From: Pseudomonas serboccidentalis
GTDB lineage: Bacteria > Pseudomonadota > Gammaproteobacteria > Pseudomonadales > Pseudomonadaceae
DNA length: 64,000 nucleotides
Direction of reading: 5' to 3'
NCBI RefSeq assembly: GCF_028830055.1
Contig: NZ_CP101655.1
Location: forward strand, 4,107,019-4,171,018
Shown here: positions 37,427 to 45,128 of the stretch, piece by piece
Position numbering within the stretch: the stretch's first letter is position 1
Layout: each line of letters begins with the position of its first letter
Notes under the pieces: generated by a model
The model's database searches: none
What the model saw: the letters and a program-made list of their open reading frames with translations, nothing else
Told to the model about the DNA's origin: nothing
Program-made: the position numbers and the translations under genes

Positions 37427-39007
37427 ATGACAGGCGAAATGAACATCCTCCCGCTCCCGCCCACCACCCCGGCGAACGCGCGTCCGCTGGCGATGAGCGG
37501 TGAGTTGCTCAAGCTGCTGACCCCGGTCGAAGGCTTGATCGGTGCCGGGCAAAGCGCCCAGGCCGAGGTGCTGTCGCTCAAGCAGGCGGACCAGACCTTT
37601 CAACTGTTGCTCAAGGTGACCGTCGACGGTGGTCGCCAGACCACCGTGCAAGCCAGCAGCAACCTGCCGCTGCCGACCGGTACCAACCTGGCCGTCACTC
37701 AACCGTCGGCGGGCAACCTGGCAATTACCGTGCAGCAGGCCATCGCCAGCAGCGTCGCGACCCTCACCCGCATCGATACGGCGCAGTTGCCGGTCGGCAC
37801 GCTGTTGCAAGGCAAGGTGCTGACCTCGCAAACGCTGCCGCCAGTGCCGGGGCAACCGACGGTGTACCGTTCGCTGGTCAGCCTGCTCAATACCGCGCAG
37901 AGCGGCGCCACGCTGGACATCGACAGTCCGACGCCGCTGCGCATCGGCACCCTGCTCTCGGCCCTGGTCGAGGATTCGCAGACGCTCAAGTTCGTGCCGC
38001 TGAGCAGCCGTCAGGATCAATTGGCGGTGAGCCAGCAACTGCTCGGCCAACAGAGCCGCCAGGGCTCGCTGGACGGTTTGCTCAACGCCTTGCAAAACCT
38101 GCCGAGCGACGACGACCAGACTTCGCAAGACCTGCGCGCCGCCGTGGTCCGCCTGCTCGCCAACCTGCCCGATGTGCAGCAAATGAGCACCGCCAAAGGC
38201 GTAGCGCTGGCCCTGGCCAACAGCGGCGCTTTCCTCGAAACCAAACTGCTGACCGGACAGAACCCGACGCTGGCCCCGGACATGAAAGCCGATCTGCTCA
38301 AGCTGATCGCGCAACTGACCCCGGGCCTGCCGAGCAGCACCAGTTTCAACGCAATCATCGCCGCCAATACCCTGGCGCAAGCGTTGCCGAGTTTCGTGCG
38401 CAACGCCCTCGGCACCCTCGGCCAGGTCAGCGCCAAACCCGTGCCGAGCAGTTTTCCGCTGCCCGACCGCTTGCTGCAAAACCAGGACGGCGAAGGTGAT
38501 CTGGAGCATCTGCTGCGCCTCGCCGCGGCAGCCGTGTCGCGCCTGCAAAGCCATCAACTGTCGAGCCTGGAACAGACCGGGGTCACCGATGACGGGCGTC
38601 TGCTCAGCACCTGGCAGCTGGAAATTCCCATGCGCAACCTGCAGGACATCGTGCCGCTGCAGGTCAAATTCCAGCGCGAAGAAGCGCCGGAGCGAGAACC
38701 GCAACCCAACGAACGCCGAGACGAACGCGAGCCCAGGCAACAGTTATGGCGCGTCGATCTGGCGTTTGACATGGAACCGTTGGGGCCGATGCAGATTCAG
38801 GCACAGTTGATTGCCGGCAGCCTGTCGAGTCAGCTCTGGGCCGAACGCCCGTACACCGCCGACTTGATCGAAACCAACCTGTTCGCGCTGCGCCAGCGCC
38901 TGCTTGATCGCGGGCTGAACGTCGGCGACCTCGACTGCCACCTCGGCACTCCGCCGCAGGGCAACCAAACCCGCCTAGAACACCGCTGGGTCGACGAAAC
39001 CGCATGA
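37427..39007 (+). CDS. FliK-like flagellar hook-length control family protein (second paralogue)
   Basis: A 526 aa cytosolic protein with the architecture of hook-length control proteins. It has a long Gln/Ser/Thr/Leu-rich N-terminal region (LLQGKVLTSQTLPPVPGQP, then LANLPDVQQMSTAKGVAL). The C-terminal Flg_hook-type domain (about 410-510) includes LWRVDLAFDMEPLGPMQIQA, and a PYTADLIETNLFALRQRL block in which the protein contacts export substrate-switching machinery in true FliK. The real fliK is at 61446-62834, so this is a paralogue. It overlaps the next gene by four bases. The ATG at 37427 is preferred; one four codons later is possible. Confidence 0.8.
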   Translation: MTGEMNILPLPPTTPANARPLAMSGELLKLLTPVEGLIGAGQSAQAEVLSLKQADQTFQLLLKVTVDGGRQTTVQASSNLPLPTGTNLAVTQPSAGNLAITVQQAIASSVATLTRIDTAQLPVGTLLQGKVLTSQTLPPVPGQPTVYRSLVSLLNTAQSGATLDIDSPTPLRIGTLLSALVEDSQTLKFVPLSSRQDQLAVSQQLLGQQSRQGSLDGLLNALQNLPSDDDQTSQDLRAAVVRLLANLPDVQQMSTAKGVALALANSGAFLETKLLTGQNPTLAPDMKADLLKLIAQLTPGLPSSTSFNAIIAANTLAQALPSFVRNALGTLGQVSAKPVPSSFPLPDRLLQNQDGEGDLEHLLRLAAAAVSRLQSHQLSSLEQTGVTDDGRLLSTWQLEIPMRNLQDIVPLQVKFQREEAPEREPQPNERRDEREPRQQLWRVDLAFDMEPLGPMQIQAQLIAGSLSSQLWAERPYTADLIETNLFALRQRLLDRGLNVGDLDCHLGTPPQGNQTRLEHRWVDETA

Positions 39008-39333
39008 ACGATTCCACTGCTCCACGCCAGGCCATCGCCCTCAAGTACGACGGCAATCACGCCCCGACCCTCACCGCCAAGGGCGACGAGGAACTGGCCG
39101 AAGAAATCCTGCGGATCGCCCGCGATTGTGAAGTGCCGATCTATGAGAACGCCGAGCTGGTGCGGTTGTTGGCGCGGATGGAATTGGGCGACAGCATTCC
39201 CGAAGAGCTGTACCGCACAATTGCCGAGATCATCGCGTTTGCGTGGAATCTGAAGGGGAAATTTCCCGAGGGGCATGATCCGCAGGCGCCGATGGTCGAG
39301 AAGGACATCACCGAACGCGGGGATGATTATTAA
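39004..39333 (+). CDS. Soluble FlhB C-terminal-domain protein (EscU/YscU/FlhB-like)
   Basis: A 109 aa protein equivalent to only the cytoplasmic C-terminal domain of FlhB: AIALKYDGNHAPTLTAKGDEE, then ILRIARDCEVPIYENAELVRLL, then ARMELGDSIPEELYRTIAEII. The NPTH autocleavage loop of true FlhB is absent. Here the chain starts at the region that follows the cut, matching the free C-terminal fragment. Such stand-alone homologues (YlqH-like) exist in several flagellated bacteria. It overlaps the FliK-like gene, so a FliK/FlhB-type substrate-switch pair is encoded as a mini-operon. Confidence 0.85.
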   Translation: MNDSTAPRQAIALKYDGNHAPTLTAKGDEELAEEILRIARDCEVPIYENAELVRLLARMELGDSIPEELYRTIAEIIAFAWNLKGKFPEGHDPQAPMVEKDITERGDDY

Positions 39334-39343
39334 GCCCTAAAAG

Positions 39344-39426
39344 CAAAAGATCGCAGCCTGCGGCAGCTCCTACAGGGAAACGCGAATCCCGATGTAGGAG
39401 CTGCCGCAGGCTGCGATCTTTTGATC
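39344..39426. repeat. Paired inverted repeat (AGGAGCTGCC class) between convergent genes
   Basis: Two near-perfect inverted copies with a short loop. It ends next to the stop of the DUF2802 gene and likely acts as a shared terminator. Confidence 0.93.
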
Positions 39427-39427
39427 T

Positions 39428-39820
39428 TCAGCTTCTGTGAAGTTTGCGCATCAACTCCGCCTCAGCCTGGGTCAAGCCACAGGATTGAGTCAGTTCGTCG
39501 ACGCTCGCGCCCATGCCCACCAGCTTCGCCGCCTGGGCGAATGACAGGCTCGATGGATCGCGCTGTTCCAGCGCAACAATCTTGTCCGGCAACGGACCGA
39601 CTACCGAACGCAGCTCATGCAGGGCTTCGCCCATGCGCACGTTGCCGTTCTGATAGTCGTCGACGCGCTTGGCCAGGTCCTTGATGCGCTGATCACGCAG
39701 CGCATCGCCCTGTGCCTGTTGCGCAGCGATCAGCCGCTGCGCCTTGATGTACGCCAGAAACATTGCCAGCGTGCCTGCCCAGAAGAGGAACAGGACAATG
39801 ACCGCAACCTCGAGGATCAA
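39428..39820 (-). CDS. DUF2802 protein of the chemotaxis locus
   Basis: A 130 aa protein with an N-terminal transmembrane helix (AVIVLFLFWAGTLAMFLAY), a coiled-coil stretch (about 28-70) and a C-terminal helix-turn-helix-like part (FAQAAKLVGMGASVDELTQS, then CGLTQAEAELMRKLH). This matches the DUF2802 family found directly after cheW in Pseudomonas and Shewanella flagellar clusters. Function unknown. Its ATG begins right at the end of cheW with no gap, so the two are tightly coupled. Confidence 0.85.
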   Translation of the reverse strand: MILEVAVIVLFLFWAGTLAMFLAYIKAQRLIAAQQAQGDALRDQRIKDLAKRVDDYQNGNVRMGEALHELRSVVGPLPDKIVALEQRDPSSLSFAQAAKLVGMGASVDELTQSCGLTQAEAELMRKLHRS

Positions 39821-40306
39821 TCAGATGCTCTCCAGTTCCGACCATTCTTCTTCGCTCATCATCTTGTCCAGCTCGACCAGGATCAGCAACTCGTTGTTCT
39901 TGTTGCACACGCCCTGGATGAACTTGGCCGACTCTTCGTTACCGACGTTCGGCGCGGTCTCGATTTCCGACTGACGCAGGTAAACCACTTCAGCCACGCT
40001 GTCGACCATGATCCCGACGACTTGTTTGTCGGCTTCGATGATGACGATACGGGTGTTGTCGCTGATCTCGCCGCTGTTCAGGCCGAAGCGCTGACGGGTG
40101 TCGATCACGGTGACCACGTTACCGCGCAGGTTGATGATGCCCAGCACGTAGCTTGGCGCACCCGGCACCGGCGCGATCTCGGTGTAGCGCAGCACTTCCT
40201 GAACGCGCATCACGTTGATGCCGTAGGTTTCGTTGTCCAGCTTGAAGGTCACCCATTGCAGGATCGGATCTTCAGAACCCTTTGCATTCGTCGCCTGACT
40301 ACTCAT
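39821..40306 (-). CDS. cheW: Chemotaxis coupling protein CheW
   Basis: A 161 aa adaptor linking methyl-accepting receptors to CheA. The full CheW fold is visible: LQWVTFKLDNETYGINVMRV, VPGAPSYVLGIINLRGNVVTVID, then VDSVAEVVYL. It has a slightly extended N-terminus (MSSQATNAKG) and an acidic C-terminus. It sits after ParP and before the DUF2802 gene, all on the minus strand with the che/mot cluster. Confidence 0.95.
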   Translation of the reverse strand: MSSQATNAKGSEDPILQWVTFKLDNETYGINVMRVQEVLRYTEIAPVPGAPSYVLGIINLRGNVVTVIDTRQRFGLNSGEISDNTRIVIIEADKQVVGIMVDSVAEVVYLRQSEIETAPNVGNEESAKFIQGVCNKNNELLILVELDKMMSEEEWSELESI

Positions 40307-40396
40307 ACCCTGACCCCTCGAAAAAACCGCACTGGGCGGTGTGTGTTCTGTGTGGTGGCATTGAAAAATGCCATCGCCTGATTGTTATGTCGGCTG

Positions 40397-41335
40397 CTAT
40401 GTCGGTTTATGTAGCGGCTTGTGGCCGCCCAAGTGCTTTGCCCCACCGCTGGCGATCAACTCGGCCAGTGCGGAAACGTCAAGCAATGCACACATGTGCT
40501 CAATCACCGTGCCGGCGAGCCATGGCCGCTGACCCCGGTGACTTCTCCATTTGATTTCATTCGGATCCAGACGCAACGAGCGGCTGACCTGATGCACCGC
40601 CAGCCCCCACTCGTAACCTTGTACCGAAATCACGTACTGCAGGCCCTGACGGAAGTCATCGCGATAGCGATCCGGCATGACCCAGCGTGCGGTGTCCAAC
40701 ACTTTCAGATTGCCGGCCTGGCTCGGCAGAATCCCGAGGAACCATTCCGGCTGACCGAACAGCGGTGTCAGCTCATGCCCGGCCAGTGAATAGATCGAGC
40801 CAAGGCACACCAGCGGCACCGCCAGGGTCAACCCGGCGACATCGAACAACAGGCATTCGAAAGCCTCAGACGCCCAGGCTGGACGCCCCTCGGTCTCTAC
40901 CGGTGGCGGCGTGTTGCTCGGTGGCAGATGGACTTCCACCAGCGGCGGGACCAGCGTCTGCTCAATCGGCGCGGGCGCAACTGGAGCCGGAGCCGGTTCG
41001 ACCACCGCGGGTTCCGGCACGGTTTTCAGCAATTGGGTTTGCAGCAACGGTGCCAGTGTCGAGACCGGCGCGCGAACCGGCTCGGCCTCTTCGATCAATG
41101 CCACCGGTGCTTTCGCCACCGCCGCAACGGCAGGCGCGGCAGGCCTGGCCGCTTTCTGTGCATCACGGGCCTGCTCTTCCAGTACCGCGGCCTGGAACTC
41201 GTCCAGCGCCTGGGCACCTTCTTCGACAGCCTCGATGGGTGTCGGCAACTCGTCAGGCATTTCCTGCAGCAAGCTGTCCAGATAGGACTGCAACGCCAGT
41301 TGCGGCTTCGACGTCAACTTCAAAGGCCGATTCAT
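40397..41335 (-). CDS. parP: ParP-like protein (CheW domain with long N-terminal linker)
   Basis: A 312 aa protein. A short N-terminal helix region (LALQSYLDSLLQEMPDELP) is followed by a long Ala/Pro/Glu linker (about 60-150), then a CheW-like domain (about 160-300: ECLLFDVAGLTLAVPLVCL, FLGILPSQAGNLKVLDTARWV, GTVIEHMCALLDV). Encoded next to ParC, this matches ParP, which binds ParC and CheA to hold chemotaxis arrays at the pole in Vibrio and Pseudomonas. Similar proteins are annotated simply as CheW. A REP hairpin lies between it and parC. Confidence 0.85.
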   Translation of the reverse strand: MNRPLKLTSKPQLALQSYLDSLLQEMPDELPTPIEAVEEGAQALDEFQAAVLEEQARDAQKAARPAAPAVAAVAKAPVALIEEAEPVRAPVSTLAPLLQTQLLKTVPEPAVVEPAPAPVAPAPIEQTLVPPLVEVHLPPSNTPPPVETEGRPAWASEAFECLLFDVAGLTLAVPLVCLGSIYSLAGHELTPLFGQPEWFLGILPSQAGNLKVLDTARWVMPDRYRDDFRQGLQYVISVQGYEWGLAVHQVSRSLRLDPNEIKWRSHRGQRPWLAGTVIEHMCALLDVSALAELIASGGAKHLGGHKPLHKPT

Positions 41336-41346
41336 GTGAACGCCCC

Positions 41347-41438
41347 TGTAGGAGCTGCCGCAGGCTGCGATCTTTTGATCTTTTCAGAAGCGCCAAAAAG
41401 CGGGATCAAAAGATCGCAGCCTGCGGCAGCTCCTACAG
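41347..41438. repeat. Paired inverted repeat (AGGAGCTGCC class) between parC and parP
   Basis: Two inverted copies with about 25 bases between, inside a gene series otherwise transcribed together. Confidence 0.93.
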
Positions 41439-41452
41439 AGGTCAAAATCATC

Positions 41453-42241
41453 TCAAGCCACCTGCGGAACAAGTTGTTGCGCCAACAGATGCTTGAGCAG
41501 CGCGCGGTAAGCCAGCACGCCACGGCTCTTGCCGTCGAATTGCGAAGGCGTGACACCGGCCCGGCTGGCGTCGCGCAGACGGGTATCGACCGGGATATAA
41601 CCCTGCCAGATTTCCTCGGGGAATTTGTCACGCAACACGCGCAAGGTACCCAGCGACGCCTGGGTGCGACGGTCGAACAGGGTCGGCACGATGCTGAACG
41701 GCAACGCCTGTTTGCGCGAACGGTTGATCATCGCCAGGGTGTTGACCATGCGCTCCAGGCCTTTCACGGCCAGGTGCTCGGTCTGCACCGGGATCACCAG
41801 TTGCTGGCTCGCGGCCAGCGCGTTGACCATCAGCACGCCGAGCAACGGCGGGCTGTCGATGATCGCGTAGTCGAAGTCCTGCCACAGCTGCGCCAGACTC
41901 TTGGCGATCACCAGGCCAAGACCACTCTGCCCCGGCGACTGGCGCTCAAGGGTGGCCAGTGCGGTGCTCGACGGCAACAGGGAAATGCGTTCATCGCTGG
42001 TCGACAGCAGCAGTTGCCCGGGCAAGCCTTGCGGCACGCTGCCCTTGTGCAGAAACAGATCGTAGTTGCTGTGTTCCAGGCTGTCGGGGTCGTAGCCGAA
42101 ATAGCTGGTCATCGAGCCGTGCGGGTCGAGATCGACCACAACCACGCGCTTGCCCGCCTCCGCCAGCAATCCGGCTAAAGCGATGGAAGATGTGGTTTTA
42201 CCGACACCACCCTTTTGATTGGCGACTGCCCAGACTCTCAT
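41453..42241 (-). CDS. parC: ParA-like ATPase ParC (polar placement of chemotaxis proteins)
   Basis: A 262 aa deviant-Walker ATPase of the MinD/ParA family. NQKGGVGKTTSS (8-19) carries the signature lysine, and VDLDPHGSMTSYFG and AIIDSPPLLGVLM are the A' and B regions. Chemotaxis-locus ParA homologues (ParC/PpfA type) position receptor arrays rather than chromosomes. The adjacent ParP-like gene, motCD and cheA support this. A role in plasmid or chromosome partition is unlikely because no parB is present. Confidence 0.9.
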   Translation of the reverse strand: MRVWAVANQKGGVGKTTSSIALAGLLAEAGKRVVVVDLDPHGSMTSYFGYDPDSLEHSNYDLFLHKGSVPQGLPGQLLLSTSDERISLLPSSTALATLERQSPGQSGLGLVIAKSLAQLWQDFDYAIIDSPPLLGVLMVNALAASQQLVIPVQTEHLAVKGLERMVNTLAMINRSRKQALPFSIVPTLFDRRTQASLGTLRVLRDKFPEEIWQGYIPVDTRLRDASRAGVTPSQFDGKSRGVLAYRALLKHLLAQQLVPQVA

Positions 42242-42284
42242 TCGGTTCGTTCCTCCCGGCCGAGATGCTCGACCGAGACATAGC

Positions 42285-43175
42285 TCAGCGTATTAATGCG
42301 GGTGACGGAGAATTGACGGCACTCTCGCGTCCCGGCGTCTTGACCGGGGTCGGTGCAGTTTGTGTGCCAGCGCGCTTCAATGCCGCGTCGGGTTTTGCAT
42401 TGGCGGTTCCGGTACCGGTCAGACTGCGGCGTACATCGAGGTTGCGCGACACCACCAGCACCACACGACGGTTTTTCGCACGGCCCTCGGCAGTGGCGTT
42501 GTTGGCCACAGGCTGGAACTCGCCGTAGCCCACCGACGCCAGTCGGCCAGGGTTCACACCCTGCATCGCCAGCATCCGTACGATGCTCGCCGAACGCGCC
42601 GAGGACAGTTCCCAGTTGGTCGGGTACTGCGCGGTGCGGATCGGCTGATCGTCGGTGAAACCTTCGACGTGAATCGGGTTGTCGAACGGTTTGAGGATTG
42701 CCGCCACCTTGTCGATGATGTTGAACGCGATGTCGCTCGGCATGGCGTCGCCGCTGCCGAACAACAGGCTGGAATTGAGTTCGATCTCGACCCACAACTC
42801 GTTGCCGCGCACAGTCATCTGGTTGGAGGCGATCAGGTCGCCGAACGCGGCACTGATGTCATCGGCGATGCTTTTCAGCGGATCGCTGGCGCCGGCGATA
42901 CCGGCGTCAACCTGCTCGGCATCCTTGACCAGCGGCTTGGCCGGGGTCACGGTCTTCGGCCGCTCTTCACCAATCGGGATCGGCTTGAGCGAGCGGTCGG
43001 AGTCGGTGAAGACCCCGATCAACGCTTCGGAAATGACCTTGTACTTGCCCTCGTTGATCGACGAGATCGAGTACATCACCACGAAGAACGCGAACAGCAG
43101 CGTGATGAAATCCGCGTAGGACACGAGCCAGCGCTCGTGGTTAACGTGTTCTTCCTGGTGCCTGCGGCGAGCCAT
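42285..43175 (-). CDS. motD: Flagellar motor stator protein MotD
   Basis: A 296 aa MotB-type stator subunit. The N-terminal ARRRHQEEHVNHERWLVSYAD is followed by one membrane helix. The proton-binding aspartate lies in SYADFITLLFAFFVVMY, and a C-terminal OmpA-like peptidoglycan-binding domain has VEGFTDDQPI and ARSASIVRMLAMQG. A longer basic tail follows the OmpA domain. With MotC it forms the second Pseudomonas stator, which supports swarming and high-load swimming. It follows motC after 15 bases. Confidence 0.94.
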   Translation of the reverse strand: MARRRHQEEHVNHERWLVSYADFITLLFAFFVVMYSISSINEGKYKVISEALIGVFTDSDRSLKPIPIGEERPKTVTPAKPLVKDAEQVDAGIAGASDPLKSIADDISAAFGDLIASNQMTVRGNELWVEIELNSSLLFGSGDAMPSDIAFNIIDKVAAILKPFDNPIHVEGFTDDQPIRTAQYPTNWELSSARSASIVRMLAMQGVNPGRLASVGYGEFQPVANNATAEGRAKNRRVVLVVSRNLDVRRSLTGTGTANAKPDAALKRAGTQTAPTPVKTPGRESAVNSPSPALIR

Positions 43176-43190
43176 AGTCCATTACCCCCA

Positions 43191-43931
43191 TCAATCCATG
43201 AAGCCCTGAAGCTTCAGCTCGATAGAGCGAGGGTTTTCACCTTCGGCGATCGACAAAATACCTTCCAGCAACATTTCGCGATAACGCGACTGCCGCAACG
43301 CGATTGACTTGAGCTTGGCCGCCACTGGCAACAAGACCAGGTTGGCACTGGCCACACCGTAGATGGTCGCGACGAAGGCCACGGCAATGCCGCTGCCCAG
43401 CTGTGTTGGGTCAGCGAGGTTGCCCATCACGTGGATCAGGCCCATCACCGCGCCGATGATACCGATGGTCGGCGCGTAGCCGCCCATGCTTTCGAAGACT
43501 TTGGCGGCCTCGATATCGCGGGCTTCCTGGGTGTAGAAATCCACTTCGAGGATGCTGCGAATCGCTTCCGGCTCGGCGCCATCGACCAGCAATTGCAGGC
43601 CTTTGCGCGAGTAGTTGTCCGGTTCGGCATCCGCCACGCCTTCCAGCCCGAGCAGGCCTTCCTTGCGGGCGGTGAGGCTCCAGTTGACCACCCGGTCGAT
43701 GCCGCCGGGCAGGTCCACCCGTGGCGGGAACAGGATCCAGGTGAGGATCTGCATGGCGCGCTTGAAGGCGCTCATCGGCGATTGCAGCAGCGCTGCACCG
43801 ATGGTGCCACCGAGGACGATCAGCGCCGCCGGGCCGTTGGCCAGCGCGCCGAGGTGACCGCCTTCAAGGTAGTTGCCGCCGATGATGGCGACGAACGCCA
43901 TGATGATCCCGATCAGGCTTAGAACATCCAT
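43191..43931 (-). CDS. motC: Flagellar motor stator protein MotC
   Basis: A 246 aa MotA-type stator subunit with four membrane helices. DVLSLIGIIMAFVAIIGGNYLEGG forms the first, in two parts, and GGYAPTIGIIGAVMGLIHVM and GSGIAVAFVATIYGVASAN are the conserved pore-region helices. The large cytoplasmic loop holds charged residues that act on FliG. The ATG at 43931 shares one base with the cheB stop (TGATG), which decides the start. Confidence 0.95.
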   Translation of the reverse strand: MDVLSLIGIIMAFVAIIGGNYLEGGHLGALANGPAALIVLGGTIGAALLQSPMSAFKRAMQILTWILFPPRVDLPGGIDRVVNWSLTARKEGLLGLEGVADAEPDNYSRKGLQLLVDGAEPEAIRSILEVDFYTQEARDIEAAKVFESMGGYAPTIGIIGAVMGLIHVMGNLADPTQLGSGIAVAFVATIYGVASANLVLLPVAAKLKSIALRQSRYREMLLEGILSIAEGENPRSIELKLQGFMD

Positions 43932-45079
43932 CAGATACACGCCTCGACGATGTGCTTGCCGATGTCGTCCAGCCCGTACACCGCGTCAGCCAGATCGGCT
44001 TTGACGATGGCCATCGGCATGCCGTAGATCACGCAGCTTGCTTCGTCCTGCGCCCACACCGAGCTGCCGCCCTGCTTGAGCAGACGCGCGCCTTCGCGGC
44101 CGTCGGCGCCCATGCCGGTCAGCACCACCGCCAGAACTTTGTCACCGTAGGACTTGGCGGCGGAACCGAAGGTGATGTCCACGCACGGCTTGTAATTCAG
44201 ACGCTCGTCGCCCGGCAGGATTTTCACCGCGCCACGGCCGTCGATCATCATCTGCTTGCCACCCGGGGCCAGCAGCGCCAGGCCCGGACGCAGGATGTCG
44301 CCATCCTCGGCTTCCTTGACGCTGATGCGGCACAGCTTGTCCAGACGCTCGGCAAACGCTTTGGTGAACGCCGCCGGCATGTGCTGGATCAGCACGATCG
44401 GTGCCGGGAAGTTCGCCGGCAACTGAGTCAGCACCCGTTGCAGCGCAACCGGCCCACCAGTCGAGGTACCGATGGCAACCAGTTTGTAGGCCTTGCGTTT
44501 CGGTGCTGGCGACGAAGCGCTGGCAGCCGGTGCGCGGCTGGCAACTGGAGCATGCGCAGGCGCTGGAGCAGGACGCGTCGGAACGCTGCTGCTGTGGCTG
44601 CTGAAGCTCGATGCCGCCGGAGTTGACGCAGGCGTCGGTGCAGCGGCTGGAGCCGGCGCACTGTAGGCACTGAAACGACGGTTGCTGCGCGAGATGCTGT
44701 GGACCTTCTCGCACAGCAGTTGCTTGACCTTCTCCGGGTTACGCGAGATGTCTTCGAAATTCTTCGGCAGGAAATCCACCGCGCCGGCGTCCAGCGCATC
44801 CAGGGTTACCCGGGCGCCTTCGTGGGTCAGCGAGGAGAACATCAACACCGGGGTCGGACAGCGCTGCATGATGTGCCGCACCGCCGTGATGCCATCCATC
44901 ATCGGCATCTCGTAGTCCATGGTGATCACGTCCGGCTTGAGGGCCAGGGCCTGATCGATCGCCTCTTTACCGTTGGTGGCCGTGCCGACCACCTGGATGC
45001 TCGGATCCGCTGAAAGAATTTCCGAGACGCGGCGGCGGAAAAACCCCGAATCGTCCACCACCAGGACTTTGACTGCCAT
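43931..45079 (-). CDS. cheB: Chemotaxis response regulator protein-glutamate methylesterase CheB
   Basis: A 382 aa two-domain enzyme that demethylates/deamidates receptors. The receiver domain (1-120) has D9/D10 and phosphoacceptor D55 ([10 protein letters not shown]). A long Ala/Pro/Ser-rich linker (about 140-185) follows, then the methylesterase domain with [14 protein letters not shown] (catalytic Ser), [17 protein letters not shown] (His) and [10 protein letters not shown] (Asp). GGAG precedes ATG 45079; longer frames carry no domain. It lies between cheA and motC on the same transcript direction. Confidence 0.95.
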   Translation of the reverse strand: MAVKVLVVDDSGFFRRRVSEILSADPSIQVVGTATNGKEAIDQALALKPDVITMDYEMPMMDGITAVRHIMQRCPTPVLMFSSLTHEGARVTLDALDAGAVDFLPKNFEDISRNPEKVKQLLCEKVHSISRSNRRFSAYSAPAPAAAPTPASTPAASSFSSHSSSVPTRPAPAPAHAPVASRAPAASASSPAPKRKAYKLVAIGTSTGGPVALQRVLTQLPANFPAPIVLIQHMPAAFTKAFAERLDKLCRISVKEAEDGDILRPGLALLAPGGKQMMIDGRGAVKILPGDERLNYKPCVDITFGSAAKSYGDKVLAVVLTGMGADGREGARLLKQGGSSVWAQDEASCVIYGMPMAIVKADLADAVYGLDDIGKHIVEACI

Positions 45080-45128
45080 AAACACTCCATTAGGCGCAGC
45101 GGGACGTCGTCGCCCCGCTGCCCCGGAT

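Noticed and set aside
41453..42241. Chromosome or plasmid partition ParA
   Set aside because: No parB or parS nearby; the neighbours are a ParP-like CheW protein, motCD and cheA/cheB, pointing to the chemotaxis ParC group.
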